This document shows positions 47,350-57,290 of a DNA stretch of 64,000 nt, piece by piece. The stretch is taken from NCBI RefSeq assembly GCF_003590645.1, contig NZ_CP031834.1, positions 3,038,501-3,102,500 on the forward strand, given 5' to 3'. The translations under genes were made by a program, and so were the position numbers. Source of the DNA: Mesorhizobium sp. DCY119 (GTDB lineage: Bacteria > Pseudomonadota > Alphaproteobacteria > Rhizobiales > Rhizobiaceae). Every line of letters starts with the position of its first letter. The first letter of the stretch is position 1. The notes beneath the pieces were generated by a model. The model was not told the DNA's origin, ran no database searches, and saw only the letters and a program-made list of their open reading frames with translations.

Positions 47350-48288
47350 ATGAAACCGAAAATCTTCATCGACGGCGAACACGGCACGACGGGCCTTCAG
47401 ATCCGCACGCGCCTTGCCGAACGATCCGATCTCGATGTCCTGTCTATCCCGGAAGCCGAGCGGCGCAACAAGGACATGCGCGCCGATTTCCTGAAGTCGG
47501 CCGACCTTGCCATTCTCTGCCTGCCGGATGACGCCTCGCGCGAGGCCGTCGCAATCCTGGAAGGCAAGAACTCGACGCGCATCATCGACACGTCGACGGC
47601 GCATCGCGTTCATCCCGACTGGGCCTACGGCTTTGCCGAAATGGACGGCGCGCAGCGCGCGCTGATCGCCAAGGCGCGGCTCGTCGCCAATCCCGGCTGC
47701 TATCCGACCGGCGCGATCTCGCTGATCCGCCCGCTGGTGGCTGCTGGCATCCTGCCGGCGGATTATCCCGTCAGCGTCAACGCCGTCTCGGGCTACACCG
47801 GCGGCGGCAAGCAGATGATCGCGCAGATGGAAGACCCGGCAAACCCGGAGCATATCGCCTCGCCGCATTTCCTCTACGGCCTGACGCTGGCGCACAAGCA
47901 CGTTCCCGAGATGAAGCAGCATGGCCTGCTCGACCGCAAGCCGATCTTTGCACCGTCCGTCGGCCGTTTCGCGCAGGGCATGATCGTGCAGGTGCCGCTG
48001 CATCTGGGCGACCTCAATGGCGCGGTGACGCTCGGCGGCATCCATGCGGCGCTGGCAGCGCATTATGCCGGCCAAGACATCGTCGAGGTCGTGCCGCTTG
48101 CCGAAAGCGCCAAGCTGGCGCGCCTCGATCCAACGGAACTCAACGACACCGACCTGATGAAGCTCTATGTCTTTGGCACCGACGGCCAGGGTCAGGTCAA
48201 TCTGGTGGCGCTGCTCGACAATCTCGGCAAGGGAGCCTCGGGTGCTGCCGTCCAGAACATGGATCTGATGCTCGGGCTGAAGCACTGA
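47350..48288 (+). CDS. argC: N-acetyl-gamma-glutamyl-phosphate reductase (short type)
   Basis: The 312-residue reductase of arginine synthesis is the short form found in alphaproteobacteria. It has [18 protein letters not shown] at the N-terminus, the catalytic cysteine in [12 protein letters not shown] near residue 117 and [11 protein letters not shown] near 155. It acts after ArgB, reducing the acyl phosphate to the semialdehyde. The next gene starts immediately after its stop. Confidence 0.96.
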   Translation: MKPKIFIDGEHGTTGLQIRTRLAERSDLDVLSIPEAERRNKDMRADFLKSADLAILCLPDDASREAVAILEGKNSTRIIDTSTAHRVHPDWAYGFAEMDGAQRALIAKARLVANPGCYPTGAISLIRPLVAAGILPADYPVSVNAVSGYTGGGKQMIAQMEDPANPEHIASPHFLYGLTLAHKHVPEMKQHGLLDRKPIFAPSVGRFAQGMIVQVPLHLGDLNGAVTLGGIHAALAAHYAGQDIVEVVPLAESAKLARLDPTELNDTDLMKLYVFGTDGQGQVNLVALLDNLGKGASGAAVQNMDLMLGLKH

Positions 48289-49128
48289 ATGGACCGGCCT
48301 GCCTTTCCGGGTCGCTGGAAGATCAGCGACCCGGTCCTCATTGCAGAAACATTTTCGAGCCGCATCTGGAAGGTGCGCCAGGAAAATGGCGACCCTGCCG
48401 TGGTCAAAGCGCTCAAGCCGTTCGATGACGTCGCCGACGAATTGCGCGGCGCGCATTATCTGTCGTGGCGAGACGGCGCCGGAGCAATCCGGCTGCTAGG
48501 CTTCGAGGGGCATGACATGCTGCTCGAGTATGCCGGCGACCGGCTGCTCACCGACGAGTTGAACGAGCATGGCGACCGGCACGCGACCGATATCGCGGTC
48601 GAGGTGATGGCTGAACTGTTTTCAGCATCCGACACCCCTCCTCCGGTTGAGCTGCAGCCCCTCAGGGAACGTTTCGCCAGCCTGTTCACGAAAGCCAAGG
48701 CCGATCGCGACGCTGGAAATGACAGCCCTTATCGGGAAGCAGCGGAGATTGCCGAACGCCTGCTGTCGAACCCGCATGATCTGCGCGTGCTGCACGGCGA
48801 CCTGCATCACGACAATATCCTGCACGGAAAACGCGGCTGGCTGGTGATCGACCCGAAAGGCCTTCTCGGCGATCCCGGCTTCGACGCGGCGAACTTCTTC
48901 TACAACCCGCTCCATCGTCACGATCTCTCGCTGGACCCGGAGCGCATCGCCTATATGGCCGAGGTTTTCGCCCGCGTGCTCGGACAAAACCCGCGCGCGA
49001 TCCTCGATCATGCCATTGCATGGGGCTGCCTGTCGTCATCCTGGCACGCGGAAGACGAAAACGAAGCCGAAGAGACGAGCGAGCTTGCCGTCGTGGCGGC
49101 GGTACGTGCGGTGCGGGCTAACTTCTGA
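48289..49128 (+). CDS. Aminoglycoside phosphotransferase-like kinase (APH(6)/streptomycin kinase family)
   Basis: The 279-residue protein has VVKALKP (ATP lysine), [14 protein letters not shown] (catalytic loop) and [24 protein letters not shown], in parts, with the metal aspartate. These are hallmarks of StrA/StrB-like kinases. Chromosomal relatives often have unknown natural substrates, so resistance cannot be assumed. Its ATG directly follows the argC TGA with no gap, so it is probably translated by reinitiation. The end overlaps ctaA by 11 bases on the other strand. Confidence 0.88.
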   Translation: MDRPAFPGRWKISDPVLIAETFSSRIWKVRQENGDPAVVKALKPFDDVADELRGAHYLSWRDGAGAIRLLGFEGHDMLLEYAGDRLLTDELNEHGDRHATDIAVEVMAELFSASDTPPPVELQPLRERFASLFTKAKADRDAGNDSPYREAAEIAERLLSNPHDLRVLHGDLHHDNILHGKRGWLVIDPKGLLGDPGFDAANFFYNPLHRHDLSLDPERIAYMAEVFARVLGQNPRAILDHAIAWGCLSSSWHAEDENEAEETSELAVVAAVRAVRANF

Positions 49129-50209
49129 CGGAAATCTCGGTCGGCAAGGGATAAGCACCCTTGGTGCCGCGCCAATGCGCGGTCGCGAAGATCAGCACGA
49201 TCATGGCAAAGCCCTGATGCAGCAGCGCCCAGTGAATGTGTGCCTGCGCCAGCAGGGTGCCGACGCCAATCGCCGCCTGCCCCAGAATGAGCGCCACCAG
49301 CACCCAGGCCCGGCGGGCATGCGTGGTTCCCGGAAGCGCCCGCATCGTCACCAAGGCATGCCAGATGGCCGCGACGAGGACCGAATAGGCGAACATGCGA
49401 TGCACGAATTGCACGGTCTTGGGATTTTCGAACAGGTTGCGCCACGCGGGATCGATGATGAACAGGTCCCCCGGAATGACGGCACCGTCCATCAGCGGCC
49501 AGGTGTTGTAGGTGAGGCCGGCATGCAGGCCGGCGACAAGGCCGCCGAGGTAAATCTGAATCAGCACCAGCAGCACCATGATGCCGGCGAAGCGTTGGAC
49601 GCCACGATTTGCCGGCGCCTCCGAATAGGTCGCCACGCCGCGCGCGATATAGGCCGTCGCCATGATGATGATGCAGGCCAGCGTCAGATGCGTCGCCAGC
49701 CGGTATTGGCTGACGGATACGCGCTCGGAAAGCCCGGAGGCGACCATCCACCAGCCGATCGCGCCCTGCAGCCCGCCCAGCGCCAGAAGCCCAACGAGGC
49801 GCGGCTTCAGCCCGCGCTCGAGGCGGCCCGACAGCCAGAAGAAGGCTAGAGGAATGGCGACAAGGAAGCCGACGCCGCGGGCGAGCAGGCGGTGCGCCCA
49901 TTCCCACCAGAAGATGCCCTTGAACTCATCCAGGCTCATGCCCTTGTTGATCTGCTCATACTGCGGAATCTGCTGGTATTTTTCGAACTCTTCCTGCCAT
50001 TCGGCCTGGTTGAGCGGCGGGATGACGCCGTGGATCGGCTTCCATTCGGTGATGGAGAGCCCGGAGCCGGTCATGCGCGTGGCGCCGCCGACCATCACCA
50101 GCGCAAACAGCACGACGAGCACGACATAGAGCCAGCCGCGCACATAGGTGCGGTTGCGCTGTTCGCGGTCGTGCGAGGCAAGCGGTGCAGCGTTGGCGAT
50201 TGCGGCCAT
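49118..50209 (-). CDS. ctaA: Heme A synthase (COX15/CtaA type 2)
   Basis: The 363-residue membrane protein has eight hydrophobic helices. It oxidises heme O to heme A for cytochrome oxidase. Family segments: [56 protein letters not shown], in parts, and [11 protein letters not shown]. The conserved histidines of the paired heme sites are visible. ATG 50209 is chosen over the TTG at 50224. Confidence 0.95.
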   Translation of the reverse strand: MAAIANAAPLASHDREQRNRTYVRGWLYVVLVVLFALVMVGGATRMTGSGLSITEWKPIHGVIPPLNQAEWQEEFEKYQQIPQYEQINKGMSLDEFKGIFWWEWAHRLLARGVGFLVAIPLAFFWLSGRLERGLKPRLVGLLALGGLQGAIGWWMVASGLSERVSVSQYRLATHLTLACIIIMATAYIARGVATYSEAPANRGVQRFAGIMVLLVLIQIYLGGLVAGLHAGLTYNTWPLMDGAVIPGDLFIIDPAWRNLFENPKTVQFVHRMFAYSVLVAAIWHALVTMRALPGTTHARRAWVLVALILGQAAIGVGTLLAQAHIHWALLHQGFAMIVLIFATAHWRGTKGAYPLPTEISVRS

Positions 50210-50415
50210 GGCTCTCAATTCCAAACCGTTAGAAACGCGGCGATTGGTGGACCATCGGGACAGCTCTTACAAGGCTATCATGCACGCGACACGCCGTCGC
50301 GCTCAAGCAATTCCCGGAAAAGTGTGCAGCGGTTTTCCGCCCGGAATGGCGCAATGGCTTCTCTCGGGTTGCGCAGCGACCTGAGAAGTTTTAGGAGGAC
50401 GGCGAAGGAAGAACC

Positions 50416-50631
50416 ATGCCCATTCGCCTGAAAAAACTCATCGGAACCGTGCTGCTGATCGTGCTGGTCATCGTCTACGCGCTGGTCGCGACGACGGTGG
50501 CGGTGGCGCAGCTGTCGGAATCCGGCCCACTGGTGCATCTGGCCTTCTTCCTGTTCAGCGGCATTCTTTGGGTGGTGCCGGCGATGGGCATCATCAAGTG
50601 GCTGATTATCGAGCCACGGCCGAAGCCCTGA
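50416..50631 (+). CDS. DUF2842 small membrane protein
   Basis: The 71-residue protein has two hydrophobic helices (residues 8-30 and 40-62) and a basic start. It matches the DUF2842 pattern of alphaproteobacteria and ends KWLIIEPRP. The function is unknown. It often lies beside ctaA, as here, which hints at a link with respiratory membranes. ATG 50416 follows AGGAGG. Confidence 0.85.
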   Translation: MPIRLKKLIGTVLLIVLVIVYALVATTVAVAQLSESGPLVHLAFFLFSGILWVVPAMGIIKWLIIEPRPKP

Positions 50632-50634
50632 CCC

Positions 50635-51693
50635 TCATACAGTCACGAGCATCTTGCCGGCATTCGCCAGGGGCGTCGTGATACCCGACAGCATCGTGCG
50701 GATATAGGAAACGCGCTGGTAGCGGCCGTTGATCGAGATGCGCGGCAGCGCATGCAGGTGTCCGGCGTGGTCGGCCCGCAGCACACCATGGCGCGTCGTC
50801 ACCGCCGAGGCATAGCCGGCAGCCTTCGCCAGCGCCACCTCGCGCTCGCCCACCGCGCTCGGATAACCGTAAGGGTACGCCATATGGCGCGGTTTCTCGC
50901 CAAGCTCGGATTCGAGAATGCGCCCGGCATCGATGATCTCGCGCCTTGCCGTCTCTTCGTTCAATCGCTTGAGACTGTAATGGTGCACTGTGTGCGCGCC
51001 GATCGTCACCAGCGGGTGGGCGGCAGCAGCCCTCACCTCTTCCCAGCCCATCAGCGTCTTCCTGCCCGGCCCGGTCGGATCGACGCCGCATGAGCGCGCC
51101 AGTTCGTGCAAGGCCGTGCGCTGGTCCTCCTCGCGCACGTCGATGGTCAGATATTCCTGAAGCCGCGCATTGGCCTCTGCCCGCTTGGCTGGCGACGAGC
51201 AGTCGATCGTCACACGGCCCTCGGCCGTATTCAGGAACAGCATGTCGCGGGCGTTGACGATGTCGTCGATCACCTCCCACCACAAATCCACGGTGCCGTC
51301 GATCAAGGCCGGCGCGATGTAGATGGTGATCGGCACACCGTGCCTTTCCAGCACGGGCAGCGCCTCTGTTAGATTGTCGCGGTAGCCGTCATCAGCGGTG
51401 AGCGTGGCGAACTGGCCGCCCTTGCCGCCGCGCTTCACGCGCTCCAGCGCCTCGTCCATCGTCACGAATTCGGTGCCGCCTGCCTTCATGTCGGTTATCA
51501 GCGCATCGAGAAAGGCCGGCGCGATGTTGAGGTGGCGATTGGCGCCGTCGGGTCTTTCAAGGTTGGCGGTGACCCGATGCAGCATCAGGATCGCGCCGAT
51601 GCCGCCGACGAGCGGACGGGCGAGCGGCGCCAGGCCGGAATATCCGACCGCGTTCAGCACCAGTCTGCGCAACGTATCGCCCCCGTCGATCAT
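50635..51693 (-). CDS. Polysaccharide deacetylase family protein
   Basis: The 352-residue NodB-like protein has the metal motif ATLTADDGYRDN, where the common form is TFDDG, and the second motif IGAHTVHHYSL. MAYPYGYPSAVG follows near residue 260. It probably deacetylates or otherwise edits a cell-surface glycan. ATG 51693 follows AAAGGTG; a longer frame reaches 51885 and overlaps the divergent GNAT gene. It sits at the left of the polysaccharide locus. Confidence 0.9.
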   Translation of the reverse strand: MIDGGDTLRRLVLNAVGYSGLAPLARPLVGGIGAILMLHRVTANLERPDGANRHLNIAPAFLDALITDMKAGGTEFVTMDEALERVKRGGKGGQFATLTADDGYRDNLTEALPVLERHGVPITIYIAPALIDGTVDLWWEVIDDIVNARDMLFLNTAEGRVTIDCSSPAKRAEANARLQEYLTIDVREEDQRTALHELARSCGVDPTGPGRKTLMGWEEVRAAAAHPLVTIGAHTVHHYSLKRLNEETARREIIDAGRILESELGEKPRHMAYPYGYPSAVGEREVALAKAAGYASAVTTRHGVLRADHAGHLHALPRISINGRYQRVSYIRTMLSGITTPLANAGKMLVTV

Positions 51694-51781
51694 TAATTCA
51701 CCTTTTGGCGTTACAATCCGTTGAAACAGCGCCTTCCTACGGCAAGACAGGCGACCAGCATTAGCCGCGAAGGATTGAGGT

Positions 51782-52999
51782 ATGGTTGACGCCACCGCGT
51801 CATTTGGAATCGAACCGTCCGCGCAAGGGCGTGCTTCGGCTCGCCAGGATGCCCGTGCGACGCAGGCGGAGATTTCGACGGCCACGCCCGAAGCACTCTC
51901 CTCCTATGCGCGGCTCTGCGCAAACGGCGTCTTCGCGCCCGCCCAGAGCGCGCTCTGGGTCGAAAACTGGGTCAGGCAGATACGCCCCGACAGTCTGATC
52001 GCAACGATCACCAGCAATGAGCAGGCGGTCTTCGCCCTGGCGCTGGAAGTCGTCAAGGTCGGGCCATTTCGTGTCGCCCGCTTCATGGGAGGCACGCATG
52101 CCAACGGCAATTTCGCACCTGCCCTCCCGAGATGGCTCCAGTCGGCCAGCGAGGCCGACATCATCAGCCTGACGCAGGCTATCGGCAAGGCGCGGCCGGA
52201 TATCGATGCCCTTATGCTCCAGCGCGTCGCCACCGACCTCGACAGCACTGCCAATCCCCTGCTCGCCCTTCCCCATGCCCCCACCCCGAACATCGCGCTC
52301 AGCGTCAATCTTGATGGCGGGTTCGACGCCGTTCTGGAGCGCACGAGCGCCAAGCGAAAGCGCAAGAAGCATCGGGCGCAGACGCGGAAATTCGAGGCAG
52401 CCGGCGGCTATCGGCGTCTCATCGCGCAAACCAGCGATGAAACGCAGCGCCTGTTCGACGCATTCCTTGCGATGAAGGTGGAACGCTTCCGCAAGATGGG
52501 TATCGCCAATGTTTTCGAAGAGCCTGACCTGCAGGCATTTTTCCATGCCCTGTTTGCAGAGAGCGTGAAAACCCACCAACCGATCTTTACGCTGGAAGCG
52601 CTCGAAGTCGGCGGCGTGTTGCGCGCGGTCACCGGCACCAGCCAATGCGGCAAGCGCCTCATCTGCGAGTTCGGCGCGATCTCCGACGATGAACTGGCGG
52701 CCACCAGCCCCGGCGAGTTCCTGTTCTATGACAATATAAATGCCGCCTGCGCTGACGGTTTCGGCATCTACGATTTCAGCGTCGGCGACGAGCCGTACAA
52801 GCGGCTCTGGTGCGATATCGAAACGCGCCATGTCGACATCGTCCTGCCGCTCACGGCCAAGGGGCGGATGTTCGCGGCCAGCACGCGAGCAACCGCGCGC
52901 CTCAAGGCGTTCGTAAAGAACAGCCCGTTTGTCTGGAAGATCGCAAAGGCGGTGCGCAAGCGGGCTGCAGGCGGAACGGCGACGCCGGCAGAAGAGTGA
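51782..52999 (+). CDS. GNAT-like acetyltransferase of polysaccharide locus (CelD/BioF2 type)
   Basis: The 405-residue protein of the CelD/BioF2-like acyltransferase group has FARFMGGTHANGNF-like residues near 103-115. The C-terminal GNAT half has MKVERFRKMGIANVFEEPDLQAFF, in parts, and GEFLFYDNINAACADGFGIYDFSVGDEPYK, in parts. Members transfer acyl groups onto sugars during capsule or exopolysaccharide synthesis. It is divergent from the deacetylase and convergent with the Wzz gene. Confidence 0.85.
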   Translation: MVDATASFGIEPSAQGRASARQDARATQAEISTATPEALSSYARLCANGVFAPAQSALWVENWVRQIRPDSLIATITSNEQAVFALALEVVKVGPFRVARFMGGTHANGNFAPALPRWLQSASEADIISLTQAIGKARPDIDALMLQRVATDLDSTANPLLALPHAPTPNIALSVNLDGGFDAVLERTSAKRKRKKHRAQTRKFEAAGGYRRLIAQTSDETQRLFDAFLAMKVERFRKMGIANVFEEPDLQAFFHALFAESVKTHQPIFTLEALEVGGVLRAVTGTSQCGKRLICEFGAISDDELAATSPGEFLFYDNINAACADGFGIYDFSVGDEPYKRLWCDIETRHVDIVLPLTAKGRMFAASTRATARLKAFVKNSPFVWKIAKAVRKRAAGGTATPAEE

Positions 53000-53027
53000 T
53001 CCAACGGAAACGAAGGGAATGCGGCGC

Positions 53028-55199
53028 TTACGCCACGTTCCTGCCGGGGACCGGCGAAGTCGGCAATTCGTAGCCGGCAGGCGTCACCAGGATAAAGCCG
53101 TGGTAGCCGCCTTCGCGCAGGTTGTCGGCGGCTGACAGAACCTCGTCGTCCGGCTCCAGCATGCTGATGAAGATTTCCGTACCCTCGCCGACAAGCCGGC
53201 GGATGCCATCGGCATCGATCGGGCCGCATTCGACCACGACGATGTCGTAAGCGGTCGTCAGCGATTCCAGGATGATCGGCAGGCGATCGGCGGCGCGCAT
53301 GGCTCGAACCGGATCGGCAGTGCCTACCGGAATGACGTGGCAATCGGAATAATGGTCGGCATGGATGACTTCGGTGAACTGCGCCTGCGCCGACAGCAGA
53401 TTGGTTATGCCGGGATAGTGGCCGCTGTCGAGCATCGGACGCGAAGCAGCACCCGATGCGGTAAGATCGAGAAGCAGCACCCGCAGTCCGGCATCCGAGA
53501 CCTCGCGGGCAACCATGACCGAGGTCGCAGCCGCCTCGTCGCCCTCGGGCGACACGAAAATCGCGCGCATGGCGCCACCGGCAATCAGCTTTTCAGCGGC
53601 GCGCTCGATGCCGATCTCGCCCAGCATGCGCTCAGGCCTGGACAGTTCGCCGTGATCATCCTCGATATCCGGCTCCGCTTCGGAAGAAACGATCGGCGCG
53701 GCCTGATCATATTCCTTCGCGGTCGGTTCCTCATGCGGCTCCGTTTCGAGGACGGGCATCGCCACCTGCTCGACCGGCTCGAAATGCGCACCGGGCGCCG
53801 GGCGCATTGCACGGCCGGAGAACAATTCCTGCAGAAGCGTCACCACAGCCATAAGCAGCAGCGAGGCGACGAAGGCAGCACCCACGATAGGCACGATCTT
53901 CGGGAAGTATGGCTCCGCGGGAACGACGGCGCGCGAGAAGATGCGGGCATCGGCCGGCAGATAGTTGCGATCCTTGCGCGATGCCGCCTCGCGATAGCGG
54001 GTCATGTAGGATTCGAGCAGTTGCCGCTGCGAAGTCGCCTCCCGCTCCAATGCGCGCAGTTCGACCTCCTGCTCGCCGGAGCGTGCGGAAGCGGCCTTCA
54101 ATGTATTGAGATCGGCCACGATCTGGCTCTCGCGCATTTGCGCGGTCTGCGCCTCCGTCACGATGCTTTTCAGCACATTCTGGGCTTCGATGCGGATTTG
54201 ACGGTCGAGGTCTGCAAGCTGCGAATTAAGCGCGCGAACGCGCGGGTGATTCCCCAGCAGTGTCGTCGACAGGTCGGCGATATCGGCCTTGAGCTGCACC
54301 TGGCGCTCGCGCAGCCGCTGTATAAGCGGCGACGACAGGACGCCCGGCAACGCATCGACCGAACCGCCGCCTTGCAGCACCTTGCGCATGCTTTCGGCGT
54401 TTGCCTCGGATGCCGCACGGCTGGCACGCACCCGCGACAATTCGGAAGACAGTTCGGAAAGCTGCTGCGTCGACAGGACCGCGTTGTTCTGTCCGATCAG
54501 CAGATCCGACTTGCCGCGATAGTCGGCAACACGCGACTCGGCTTCCTTGACGCGCTTGCTGAGGTCGGCGATCTCGGGCGCCAGCCAGTCGGTGGCGTCG
54601 GAATTCGACAGGAGCTTGGCATCCCGGCTCACCGACAGATAGGCGTCAGCAACGGCGTTCGGCACCTCGGCTGCAAGCCTTGGGTCTTCAGACGAGAATT
54701 CGATGACGATAACGCGTGACTTTTCAACGCGATAAACCTTCAGCTTCTCGCGGAATGCCTTCAGAACGCGCTCGTCGGCAGGAATTTCATGCGGATCGCT
54801 TTTCAGGCCCGCGATCACCAGCAACCGCGTCGCGAGCGACATATTGGCGGCGGGATCGAACTCCGGCAGCTTCGAAAGGCCGAGCTTCTGCGATACCTGC
54901 TTGAGGATGTCGGTCGACGAGATCACCTCGACCTGACTGGTTACCCCTTCCTCGTCGAGAATCGGGCGGTCAGCCTCTGCATTGCCCGTATCCGGCCGGG
55001 TAAACACGGATTCGCGGGTTTCGATCAGGATGCGGGTTTCGGCCTTGTAGTGCGGCGTCGCCATCCAGGCGAGGACGAAAGCAATTCCGGTAACAACGAG
55101 CGCGACCAGCAGGATGCGCAGCCAGTTCCTCGCCAGCGAGGCGAAGAGCTTTCCAAGATCGACATCGATATCGTTGGCAGTTGATTGAGCGCCTGACAT
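53028..55199 (-). CDS. Wzz/tyrosine-kinase-like exopolysaccharide chain-length protein, degenerate P-loop
   Basis: The 723-residue protein has a Wzz domain with transmembrane helices near 30-50 and 425-450, a periplasmic coiled coil between, and a C-terminal cytoplasmic BY-kinase-like domain (550-723). The kinase part has AIFVSPEGDEAAATSVMVARE where a Walker A (GxxxxGKT/S) is expected, with no lysine. LLLDLTASG replaces the usual LLIDxD motif. VVVECGP is retained. It likely sets chain length but may lack kinase activity. It is divergent from the wza-like gene. Confidence 0.88.
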   Translation of the reverse strand: MSGAQSTANDIDVDLGKLFASLARNWLRILLVALVVTGIAFVLAWMATPHYKAETRILIETRESVFTRPDTGNAEADRPILDEEGVTSQVEVISSTDILKQVSQKLGLSKLPEFDPAANMSLATRLLVIAGLKSDPHEIPADERVLKAFREKLKVYRVEKSRVIVIEFSSEDPRLAAEVPNAVADAYLSVSRDAKLLSNSDATDWLAPEIADLSKRVKEAESRVADYRGKSDLLIGQNNAVLSTQQLSELSSELSRVRASRAASEANAESMRKVLQGGGSVDALPGVLSSPLIQRLRERQVQLKADIADLSTTLLGNHPRVRALNSQLADLDRQIRIEAQNVLKSIVTEAQTAQMRESQIVADLNTLKAASARSGEQEVELRALEREATSQRQLLESYMTRYREAASRKDRNYLPADARIFSRAVVPAEPYFPKIVPIVGAAFVASLLLMAVVTLLQELFSGRAMRPAPGAHFEPVEQVAMPVLETEPHEEPTAKEYDQAAPIVSSEAEPDIEDDHGELSRPERMLGEIGIERAAEKLIAGGAMRAIFVSPEGDEAAATSVMVAREVSDAGLRVLLLDLTASGAASRPMLDSGHYPGITNLLSAQAQFTEVIHADHYSDCHVIPVGTADPVRAMRAADRLPIILESLTTAYDIVVVECGPIDADGIRRLVGEGTEIFISMLEPDDEVLSAADNLREGGYHGFILVTPAGYELPTSPVPGRNVA

Positions 55200-55451
55200 G
55201 CATCCTGCTCCAGTATCGGATGCTTCTTATGGTAAACATCTATGGTAACCCATCGGTTAAGATGCTGGAAAGAATCTGTTTTCCTTGATTGATAGAGCGT
55301 TAATGAGCCGACCCTAATGCAACTATACGTAGTCGGATCGACCCAAAAGAGCAGCGGGCTTTACCGGGCATTAACCCTAACAGGATGATAACAGCGACAT
55401 CGAAGTCGCTGAACTTGAGTCCAGCGCTCAGCCAAAGGTGTCCGTCCGGCC
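55200..55451. promoter_or_regulatory. Divergent control region between wzz-like and wza-like genes
   Basis: The 250-base region is AT-richer than its neighbours. ATGGTAA occurs at 55229-55235 and 55242-55248 (13-base period), with a degenerate third copy after. A perfect hairpin, cagcgac-atcgaa-gtcgctg (55392-55411), sits 40 bases before the wza-like start. No promoter can be placed with confidence. Confidence 0.45.
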
Positions 55452-56015
55452 ATGAAAAGCTTTCGCCCCGCCTTTCACGCACTGCTCGTCGCGGCATTGC
55501 TTGCCGGCTGCTCCAGCTATCGCCCAGCGCCGGCAGCCTTCCATGAAGCGCTTGACCAACCCTACCGGCTCGGCGCTGGCGACCGCATTCGTGTGACGGT
55601 GTTCGAACAGGAAGGCCTTACCAACACCTACAGCGTGGATCAGTCTGGCTACATCGCCTTCCCGCTGGTCGGTGCGGTACCGGCGCGCGGCAACACCGCC
55701 CAGCAGGTCGAGGCGGCGCTTGCCGCCAAGCTGCGGCAGGGTTTTCTGCGCGACCCGGATGTTTCGGTCGAAATCGATCGCTACCGTCCGATCTTCGTCA
55801 TGGGCGAAGTGGGCGCTGCCGGCCAGTATTCCTACGTTCCGGGCCTGACGGTGCAAAAGGCGATCGCCATTGCCGGCGGCTTCTCGGCGCGCGCCAACCA
55901 GGCGAATGTCGATATCACCCGCGATATCAACGGCAAGGTGATGACCGGAAGGGTCGTGACTTCAGACCCTCTCCTGCCCGGCGACACAATCTACGTTCGC
56001 GAACGTCTTTTTTAA
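55452..56015 (+). CDS. Polysaccharide export lipoprotein, Wza-like
   Basis: The 187-residue outer-membrane protein has a signal peptide and lipobox LLAGC near residue 20. The export domain includes YRLGAGDRIRVTVFEQEGL, and a SLBB segment includes IFVMGEVGAAGQYSYVPGLTV, in parts. It forms the exit pore for the polymer and would work with the divergent Wzz-like protein. It starts a run of four plus-strand genes. Confidence 0.93.
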   Translation: MKSFRPAFHALLVAALLAGCSSYRPAPAAFHEALDQPYRLGAGDRIRVTVFEQEGLTNTYSVDQSGYIAFPLVGAVPARGNTAQQVEAALAAKLRQGFLRDPDVSVEIDRYRPIFVMGEVGAAGQYSYVPGLTVQKAIAIAGGFSARANQANVDITRDINGKVMTGRVVTSDPLLPGDTIYVRERLF

Positions 56016-56056
56016 TCCATCGTCCGTAAGATTGGTTTCGACTTACGGAAGAGACC

Positions 56057-57274
56057 ATGAACCAGCATGCAAATGGCAGCGAGAGGAGCGCGGGCGAACG
56101 GCTTCGTATCGTTCACTGTTTTCGCTCGCCGGTCGGCGGCATCTTCCGTCATGTCCGCGATCTCGCCGAGGCTCAGGTAGCGGCCGGGCACCAGGTCGGC
56201 ATCGTCTGCGATTCGACCACCGGCGGCGACTATGAGGAACGCCTGTTTTCCGGCATGAAGGACATGCTGGCGCTCGGCATATGGCGCACGCCGATGCAGC
56301 GCCATATCGGCCCCGGCGATATGACCGCCGCCTGGCGCACATACAGGATCATCAAGGAATTGCAGCCGGACGTCCTGCACGGACATGGCGCCAAGGGTGG
56401 CGTCTATGCCCGCATGTTCGGCTCGCTGTTGCGGGTTTCAAGGTCTCGCGTCGCCCGCCTCTATTCGCCGCATGGCGGCAGCCTGCACTACGACGAAACG
56501 ACCACGACGGGAAAAATGTTCTTCGGGCTCGAACGCCTGATGGAGCGTTTCACCGATCACCTGCTGTTCGTTTCGGATTATGAGCAGCGAACCTTCCGCC
56601 GCAAGATCGGCACGCCGCGCCCGCCGCACGGGCTTGTCTACAACGGTCTTCGCGCCGCCGAATTCGAACCCGTCCCGGCTGCAGCAGACGCCGCCGATTT
56701 CCTCTATATCGGCATGATGCGCGATCTGAAGGGCCCAGACCTCTTCATTGACGCGCTCGCCGCCACCGAGGCAAAACTCGGACGCAAGGTCACCGCCGTG
56801 ATGGTCGGCGACGGCGAGGATTTGCCGCGTTACCACGCACAGGTGAAGCGCCTCGATCTGGCCGACCGGGTGCGCTTCCTGCCGCCCATGCCGGCGCGAA
56901 AAGCCTTTTCACTGGCGCGGTTTATCGTCGTTCCCTCGCGCGCCGAGGCGATGCCCTACATCGTGCTCGAAGCGCTCGGTGCCGGCATGCCGATGATCGC
57001 GACTGCCGTTGGCGGAATCCCCGAAATCTTCGGCATCGGCTCGCCGGCGCTCGTCTATCCCCTGACCAGCCAACTGACCGATAAGATGAGCGAAGCGCTT
57101 CTCGATCCCGACGCTTACCGCGCCCTCATGCCGACACCGGTCGAGCTGAAAGCCAGGTTCGGCGCCGACGTCATGGCCGCGCAGATCGAAAAGACCTATT
57201 TCGCGGCCCTCGGCCGGAAGATTTCCGAGCCGAAGGATGGTCTGAAGCGACCGATAGTCTCAAGGGTTTCTTAG
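56057..57274 (+). CDS. Glycosyltransferase family 4 protein
   Basis: The 405-residue GT-B fold enzyme has GGIFRHVRDLAEAQVAAGH in the N-terminal domain and FLYIGMMRDLKGPDLFIDAL at the start of the donor domain. The acidic motif EAMPYIVLEALGAGMP is typical of GT4. It should add a sugar to the lipid-linked repeat unit in the cytoplasm. It lies 41 bases after the wza-like gene. Confidence 0.93.
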   Translation: MNQHANGSERSAGERLRIVHCFRSPVGGIFRHVRDLAEAQVAAGHQVGIVCDSTTGGDYEERLFSGMKDMLALGIWRTPMQRHIGPGDMTAAWRTYRIIKELQPDVLHGHGAKGGVYARMFGSLLRVSRSRVARLYSPHGGSLHYDETTTTGKMFFGLERLMERFTDHLLFVSDYEQRTFRRKIGTPRPPHGLVYNGLRAAEFEPVPAAADAADFLYIGMMRDLKGPDLFIDALAATEAKLGRKVTAVMVGDGEDLPRYHAQVKRLDLADRVRFLPPMPARKAFSLARFIVVPSRAEAMPYIVLEALGAGMPMIATAVGGIPEIFGIGSPALVYPLTSQLTDKMSEALLDPDAYRALMPTPVELKARFGADVMAAQIEKTYFAALGRKISEPKDGLKRPIVSRVS

Positions 57275-57290
57275 CCCCTGACTGTTAGAT

